64,000 nucleotides of DNA. Origin: Metridium senile. Its lineage: Eukaryota > Cnidaria > Anthozoa > Actiniaria > Metridiidae. Position numbers and translations under genes: made by a program. The DNA is taken from the NCBI GenBank assembly GCA_949775045.1, contig OX459105.1:1652868-1716867 (forward strand), in the 5' to 3' direction. Of this stretch, positions 27,601-37,000 are shown piece after piece. Numbering within the stretch: position 1 is the first letter of the stretch; every line of letters begins with the position of its first letter. Below the pieces are notes generated by a model. That model was given only the letters and a program-made list of their open reading frames with translations. It was not told the origin of the DNA and ran no database searches.

Positions 27601-30600
27601 GTCTAATTGATTTTTAATATAACCTGCTGTTAGAACAGACAAACTGTTCCGCCCATAGAGGAAATAGTTTATAGGTATTTTAGCCAATTGGAGTGTGCAT
27701 GGTGTTCGTGTTCGTGTTCATGATGTTTCAAGCTTTAGCCCTTCGTCGGAGTAAAAGCTTTTACTCTGACAAAGGGCTAAAACTTGAAACACCAGTAAAG
27801 TTAAGTTGAAATTTGTAACTTCATAAAAAATGTTATTATATTACCTATCGTTGATATTACTTATTATTTACTTAATCACTTACTTACTAACTTACTTACT
27901 TGATCTCTAGATGTATATCTACTGTGTAACCGGGCCTCTACTATTACAACAGCTACATGCAACTCTCTCTTCCCTACTGTCAAGTAACTCTACACCATCA
28001 TGGCAGTCGATTGAAGCAACTCTGTACTTGGTGCAGTCTGTCTCTGAGAATGTTGAGCCAGAAGAAGATATCTTTTTACCAGCTATTCTGTCATTGCTGC
28101 CAAACCTGCCGTTGCATCCCAAGGTTTCTCAGACGGCATTGATCATGGTTGGTGAGTATTGTGGAGTGTGATGATTATCATTGTTATCATCATCATCAAT
28201 GCTATATAAGACATATATATAAGACAACCATCATCCAGTCTACACCATCGCCTGATGAAGACTAGCAGATTGCAGTCGAAACGTCGCGGTATTTCTAGCA
28301 ATGACCTCAATCGTGAGACAATTGATTAAGTATCCTTTTAATGCTATTATTATTACAATTATCATCATCATTGCAATTATCATCATAACAATCATCATCA
28401 TCATCATCATGGTAATCATTGTCATTATCATCAATACCACCCCTAGCATCACCATAATTAACATTTTCACTATCATTAGTGCTATCACAATCACTATCTT
28501 CATCATCATCATCATAATTGTCACCATCACCACCATTATGAATCACCATCATCATCACCATTACCATCATCACCACCACCATCACCATCATCATCATTAC
28601 TACCACCATCATCATCATTACCACCACCATCATCATCATCATCATCATTATCCAATAATGGTTGTTTCTTGTTAAGGTTCATATTCAGAGTGGCTCAACT
28701 GTCATACGGAACAGCTTCGTTCAGTTCTACCTGTATTACTAAGTGGACTAACAAAAGAGAACTTAGCATCGTCGTCCACCCAGGCACTGAGAGGAATATG
28801 TGAGGAATGCATACATGATTTAGATCACGACATTGTACAAGAGGTGCTCACTCATTGTCAGGTATAATGGACCATTCATTTTTGTATTTTATTATTATAA
28901 AATCTATGAATAATTAATGAAAATATGACAAAAGAAATCATCTCTGTGATGAAGGTTGTATTTTAGATACAACATCGTCCTGATTTGCATGAGTTTCAAC
29001 GTGAATTTTCTCGACCAGATTTACTTTTATCTTGACAATTTTAGTAAAATATGAAAGAACTAACGTTGGAGTTTCGTAATAACTTAAATTGTCAAGATAA
29101 AACTAAATCTGGCTGAGAATATTCAAGTTGAAACTTAATGCAAATTAGGAGGAAATCTGTATGAGATTTACAGAACTTGTCATGGATGTGATAAAAATTT
29201 CTTTTGTAAATTTCTCATTATTATTCATTTGCTTGAAATTTGTAATGATTTGTGTTCTCTTAATATTATTTTTGTAGGCAGCGCTTGCTGGTACTACTAT
29301 CAGGGTATGTATAATTCTCTTAAATGTGGAAACTGTTTAAATTAGTGTGGACTGTATTTGTTTTTTTTTTAGGGAATTAGATTTACCACTCGATTTATCA
29401 AAATTCTGACAATTTTGGATCATTCAGTCAAACTTGTTTCTAGTATTTTGACTGACATTCGACAAAATGTTAGCTTGCAAACAAGAAAACAAACTTTCGG
29501 GGTCACAATTAATCAATAATAGATCGAATCGAAATATGGTGACCTGCTATTGTTCTTGACTGACTAGCCTTGTGTTCATGATGGAATACAATGGAGTTTT
29601 CACATGAATGAGAGGCTAGTGAGTCAAGAACAATTGTTATTCAAATTGGTTGCCATATTTCAATTCGGTGTATGGTAGTAATTATTTAGTGGTTAGTATA
29701 AAATGTTTAAATTTAGTCATGTTCCATAAAAAATATCAGGCAAAAATGTACATGCTGTTTTACTAAGTACAACTGTCAGTAATGGTAAATTTGTTGTTTC
29801 ATGCAACAGACCCATTCAGCTTCAATGTTTAGTTTCCCATTTCAAACCATGTGTTCATTCCCTTTGGAGTTTGTTATGTATAAAATAATATTTTAATACT
29901 TGACATAAAAGAACAACTCTCATGGGAATGCCATGTGGTCTTAAAATAATGTGCAATTTGCAAACAGAACTAAAAGTGTCTATTAATTCTCTTTAGGAGA
30001 GAGAAAGAATACGGTGTATGGAGTGTATAGGTTATTCACTGTCAGTACAGCCACAGAGGGTTATTATGGATAAACTACAGGCAGCCATAGGACCATATAT
30101 ACAACTACTGGCACATACGGTGGCACAACAGGTAATATATAGGAGAAATGGTGATAAGATGAGATGATGATGGTGGTGATGATGATGGAAATGATAATGA
30201 TGATGATACATGTAGCTATAGTGTTGATGATGATGGTGGTGGTGGTGGTGTTGGTGGTGATGATGATAATGGTGATGATGATAATGATGATGATGGCTAT
30301 AGTGTTGATGGTGGTGGTGGTGTTGATGGTGATGATGATGATGGAGATGATAATGATGATGATAGCTATAGTGTTGATGATGATCGTGGTGGTGGTGTTG
30401 TTGGTGGCGATGATAACGATGATGATAATGATGATGATAACTATAGTGTTGGTGATGGTGGTGTTGATGGGGGTGGTGTTGGTGGCAATGATAATGATAT
30501 TGATGATAGCAATGGTGTTGATGATAGTGGTGGTGTTGGTAGTGATGATGATGGAGATGATAATGATGACAGTGATAATGATGATGATAACAATGTTTTT

Positions 30601-30983
30601 GATGGTGGTAGTGGTGGTGGTGATGATGATGATGATGGTTGTGATGATGTTGGTGATGGTAATGGTGGCAATGATTATGGCAATGGTGATGCTCATGGCG
30701 ATCAGATTGATGATAATGATAATGGTGGTAGCGATTATGATGATGGTGATGATGATGTTAGTGTTGGTGGTGATGATGAAGATGGTAATGATGATGCTGG
30801 TGATTATGAAGATGATGGCAGTGTTGATGATGAAAATGATGGTGGTGATAGTAATGATGATGTCAGTGATAATAATGGTGATGGTAGTGATAGTAATGAT
30901 AATGATGACAGTGATAATGATGATGATAGCAATGGTGTTGATGATGATGGTGTTGGTGGTGATGATGCTGGTGATTGTGATTG

Positions 30984-31047
<64 letters not shown>

Positions 31048-34000
31048 AATGATGGCAGTGATATTAATGATGATGGTCATGGCGGTAAAGATGATTATGA
31101 TGATAATAATTATTGTTATGTTATTGTTCTTTTCAAGCCGTCTAAAGATCTTAAACCAAGATTACAGTTCTACCTCAAAATGTTTGCTGTTTTGTTCAAA
31201 TGCTTGGACCCAGGTGCTGTAGTACCAGGCCAAAGTCATCCTGTAAGTCGTTCAATCAACCATTAATCAGTCAGTCAGTCAGTCAGTCAGTCAGTCAGTC
31301 AGTCAGTCAGTCAGTCAGTCAGTCAGTCAGTCAGTCAGTCAGTCAGTCAGTCAGTCAGTCAGTCAGTCAGTCAGTCAGTCAGTCAGTCAGTCAGTCAGTC
31401 AGTCAGTCAGTCAGTCAGTCAGTCAGTCAGTCAGTCAGTCAGTCAGTCAGTCAGTCAGTCAGTCAGTCAGTCAGTCAGTCAGTCAGTCAGTCAGTCAGTC
31501 AGTCAGTCAGTCAGTCAGTCAGTCAGTCAGTCAGTCAGTCAGTCAGTCAGTCAGTCAGTCAGTCAGTCAGTCAGTCAGTCAGTCAGTCAGTCAGTCAGTC
31601 AGTCAGTCAGTCAGTCAGTCAGTCAGTCAGTCAGTCAGTCAGTCAGTCAGTCAGTCAGTCAGTCAGTCAGTCAGTCAGTCAGTCAGTCAGTCAGTCAGTC
31701 AGTCAGTCAGTCAGTCAGTCAGTCAGTCAGTCAGTCAGTCAGTCAGTCAGTCAGTCAGTCAGTCAGTCAGTCAGTCAGTCAATCCATAATTCAATCAGTC
31801 AGTCAGTCAATCCATAATTCAATCAGTTATTCAATCAATGAGTAATTCTTGTGGATTTTAACTTCATTATTCTCGTTCTATTCTTGCAGTCAGCAGTTGT
31901 GTTAAAAGAAATAATGTCATCATTCAAGTCACTTGGTCCGTGGATTAGTGACCGTGAAATTACACAGGTTGGTTACTAAACAAAATTATATAAAATTAAT
32001 CTCTTGCTTTGATTTAGTTAGCATGTGTTCTTGTTGTTAGGATCTGTGTCTGTGTCTTGAAAGAGCCATAGATACTGTACGTGATAACATGGGAAACCTT
32101 GTTCCTGAAATTGCACAGCTACTTCTTGACTTCTTTGGCATGGTACCACAGAGTTGTATACTAGACACAGCAACAATGGTTAGTGATAAATATGATGGTA
32201 ATGATAATGATGGTGATGATAATTATTTGGCATGGTCCCACAGAGTTGTATACTAGACACAGCAACAATGGTTAGTGATAAATATGATGGTAATGATAAT
32301 GATGGTGATGATAATTATTTGGCATGGTACCACAGAGTTGTATACTAGATACAGCAACAATGGTTAGTGATATATATGATGGTAATGATAATGATCATAA
32401 TTATTTGACATGGTACCGCAGAGTTGTATACTAGATACAGCAACAATGGTTAGTGATAAATATGATGGTTATGATAATGATGATGATGATAATTATTTGG
32501 TATGGTACCGCAGAGTTGTATACTAGACACAGCGACAATGGTTAGTGATAAATATGATGGTTCTGATAATGATGATGATGATAATTATTTGGTATGGTAC
32601 CGCAGAGTTGTATACTAGATACAGCGACAATGGTTAGTGATATATATGATGGTGATAATGGTTATGATGATTTTTTAAACATCAAACTTTATTGACCATA
32701 TTGACAACATAAATTATATAGTAATATCACATGATATCAGATGATTATGGTAATTATTATGGTCAAATAGGAACTAATATAGGTCACGGGTTCAAGATCC
32801 ATTCTAAGTCTGAATTTTTTTCAGGCCTCAGGCCCTAACTGGCATAACAATCTCTTTTTAATGCCTGTAGAAGTCTCCTAATTCACTGTTGTTCTGTTTC
32901 CTATAGTTTGTTGGTATGTATGGTGCAGAAAAGCATCATATACATAATGTGGCTTTGACATTTCAAAGACTATCAACCATGGTATTACAGAACTCTCAAT
33001 GCAGTAAGTAAAATTTATCAATGGATTCAGTTTGCTGGCCATGAAAATCATTGGGAGTTCATTAAATTGCAAATGCATTTTTTTAATAATGTGTTCAGAA
33101 GAATTGATATTCAAACATGATTATGATAGTTAGTTCACTCTACAGCATTGATGCTAATAGAATGGCAATGTCATTGTGATTGCTAAATAGAAACTAGCGA
33201 GTAAACTAGTATAGGCTGCGTCAGTGTTTGGTATAAACGATAGGTAATAGAATGAAATTTGTAACACCGTAAAAAGTAGAAATAGAAACTAGCGAGTAAA
33301 CTAGTATAGGCTGCATCGATGTTTGATATAAATGATAGGTAATAGAATGAAATTTGTAACACCCTAAAAAAAATTAACTTTACTGACGTTTCGAGCTTTA
33401 GTCCTTCGTCAGAGTAAAAGAGTGATTGTGATTGCTGTTATTATTTTCTGTAGACTTACAAGAACATCCAGACATTCTGCAATCTTATATGACATTGGTT
33501 CAGAGGGTAAGTACAAATGTATGTTATACTGTTCAAAATATATGTGTGTTTGTAATGTGAAAATGTCAGAAATATTAGGGCTTTATCGTGCATATATTGT
33601 AATGTAAGAATATTTATAATAATAATAATCAAGTAACCACGGTGATTGTAAGTGCTGCCATGATGAGTAAAAAGATGGCTGATTGACGATGGGATAATCT
33701 ATGATAGTGCTGCTGCTGCTGTTGATGATGATAATGATGTCTTTGTTGTGATGATTATGATGATTATGGTGCTGGTATAATGTTGACAATGATGTTAATG
33801 ATGTTTATGGTGATAGTAATGATGATGATTATGATGAAGATGATTATGGTGATGGTATAATGATGATGATGTTGTTGATGATGATTATGATGATAGTAAT
33901 GATGATCTGGTGATGGTGGCGATGATGATGATTAGTATGATGATTATGGTGATGATAACAAAGATGATGGTGATGATAAGGATGTAATGGTGATGGTGAT

Positions 34001-37000
34001 AATGGTGATGATTAAAAAGATGGTGATTATGGTGATAATAATGATGATGATTATGATGATAAAAAGATGATGATGGTGATGATAAGGATGGTGATAATGG
34101 TGATGGTGATAATGGTGATGATTAAAAAGATGGTAATTATGGTGATAATAATGATGATTATGATGATAAAAAGATGATGGTGATGATGACAATGGTGATG
34201 ATTAAAAAGATGGTGATTATGATGATAAAAAGATGATGATGATGATGATGACAGTAATAAAATGTATATCACTAATAATATGTTAATAATTATCAGAGTA
34301 TCAAGACCAATACAGCATTAATATTTGAATGTGAAGGAATGCCAGAACACATCTATCAATGTGGTAAGTCAGTGCTTCCCCTTCCAGGCAGAACCCGGTT
34401 ATTAAACAAAACACTTATGAATAATATGTATACATATAGCTTTTTAGAGTAAAAAAAGAATGTCAAATGCACACAAAAATTGAAGGATTTGTGTTTGAGA
34501 TATAAAGTTCTATGTGTTTGGAGAGAACTATTTTCCTCATCTGAAAGACTTATTTGAATTTTAAAGCTCTAGGACAAGAAACAACAAAAATTAATATCAA
34601 ATATACTGAGTACAAAATGGTTTCCCCTTACAAATATCTCAATATTTGGGCAATTAGATACCAGTTGTGCTTCAGTCTGACTAGGGCAAATGAATAAGGT
34701 CCATAGGCTACTTCATAGGGATTCCTTTGTTGACGCGATCGGGATTCCTGTGTTGAAATATTTGGCAGAGAAAACTGGAGAAGGCTACTCCGGTTGTGCA
34801 AAGGTCATGGGTTCAAATCCCGTTGAATCCCCCAAATTGTTTTCGGGCTTCTATAATTGCAATTGCTTTCATTGCTGACTATTCCGTGACATTCATCATC
34901 ATACACACTGAATGAAATGATGAAAGTTGTTCTTTTTCTTCCCCTAATCGATCGGTGTGTTTTTGTTGTGTAGGATTGGCAGCTCTCAATGTGAATGAGA
35001 CACCCACAGTACGAGCAGCGAGTCATCTGATGGTAAGATTATGAATAAATAAGGTTAACATAATTGATAAATAATTAATGAGTTAATGATAATTTAACAA
35101 AAGAAATCACGTCCGTGACGAGTTCTGTAAATCTCATACAGATTTCGTCCTGATTTGCATAAGTTTCAAATTGAATTTTCTCGGCCAGATTTACTTTTAT
35201 CTTGACGATTTTAGTAGAATATGAAAGAACTAACGTTGGACTTTCATAAGTACTATACAATATTCGATTCCGATCTGTTTGCGATATACTGCATACAGAT
35301 CGGACGCGGAAATTGTATATATTATAGAACTGATACATGTATAATCAAGAGACTTGAGCTTATACACCTAATCCAAAAAACGTCTGGTCCGCCGCACAGT
35401 CCTCGCGCCAAGACCGTGAAGGAAAACACAGTGAATATTTTGATGAGAGTGATAAAACAAGAAAATAAAAGTAGGCACAACACTATTTCGTTGAAAAAAG
35501 TACCACACTAGAGTGTGAACATGCAAATAAATTAATTACTGATTAGATATAACCAATATCTTTCACAGTCTTGGCGCGAGGACTGTGCGGCGGACCAGAC
35601 AACGTTTTTTGGATTAGGTGTATAAACAAACGTCTATTCTGACAACCATCACTATCCATTAGGCCGCTCTTCTGTGAGGTTCGCTCACACTAACTACCAC
35701 CACTACTACATTCAATATTTACAACATACAACTCTGCTCATATGTGTGCATGAATGAATAAGTGGATGGGTGGACTGATGAACGGACGGATCATCGGAAA
35801 AACGGATGGATGAATGGATAAATAAATAAATAAATGGATGGATGAATGAATGAATATTGGATGAATGTATGGACGGAAGGATGGGATGAATAAATGAATA
35901 ATCAATAATTTCAACTGTTTCATATTTCCGTATGTTCTTTTAGGTGACGTTTATAGGAACGTATGAGACTCACGAAAAGACAAGACAAATACTAAATGAC
36001 TATGGACAGCATTTGGTACAGCAAGTTTTAATGGTAGGTCATGTTTTTGAAACAAATTACAAATGTTGGACAACCTTTTTGAAATCAGTGTAATAGATCA
36101 ATAATTGATGTAGTCTGCTTTGTAGACATTTTTAGTGTCGACTCCAGTCCCCTTAGGTATGGACCGTATATATGGACCGTAGGGGAATGAGACCGACACT
36201 ATAGTTTTACTTGTTTTGTTTGTTTACCCATGCATGTTTGTTTGTTGCTAGGCAATAGGAGGTGGAGTATCCCGTCATGCATATCTCAACGATTATTTAG
36301 CAGAAATACTATTTAGCCTCAATAAAAGATGTATAGAAAACCTGTCAAAATGGCTACAGGTACGCTGTCTGTCTGTCTGTCTCTGTCTGTCTGTCTGTCT
36401 GTCTGTCTGTGTCTGTCTGTCTGTCTGTCTCTGTTTGTCTGTCTGTCTGTCTGTCTATTTAACATATTACGGCTTACACGTAAATAAGTTTTTTTAAACT
36501 TATGGAATCACCGTGTTTAAATAAAAGTGATTCATTCATTCATTCTGTCTGTCTGTCTGTTTTTTGTCTGTGTGTGTGTCTGTCTGTCTGTCCACATTAT
36601 GACGTATACGATTACAGGTAATTGGATTCTATGACAATGTTTTTCAAAGAAAAACTAGGAAATATTGATTGATCGTCTGTACTTATGCGTTTTGGTTTAT
36701 TGTCTGTCTCAGTCTTGGTGGTTTTTTTTTTTTTGTCTTTCTGTCTTTCCTACTTACCCTCCTCGACATTTTGTCTTGCGAATGATAACTCCTTTTTTGT
36801 AAAATTATTTTTTCCCTGAATTTATATTCGTAATTGTCAAAATTGTATGTTGTTAACTGTATATCTTATTTATGTAATGTATTCTAGTTATAGTTGAAAT
36901 TTGAATACAAATTTTAAAAAAGATAACTCCTTTCTTGTTCCTCTAGAATGTTTTACAGATACAAGGTTTCCCTTCAGCGTTTATTACTCACGAACAGAAG

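Noticed and set aside
31200..31817. 205-codon Ser-Val-Ser-Gln ORF
   Set aside because: It is the (AGTC)n intronic microsatellite; the real exon 20 ends at 31242 in another reading frame context.
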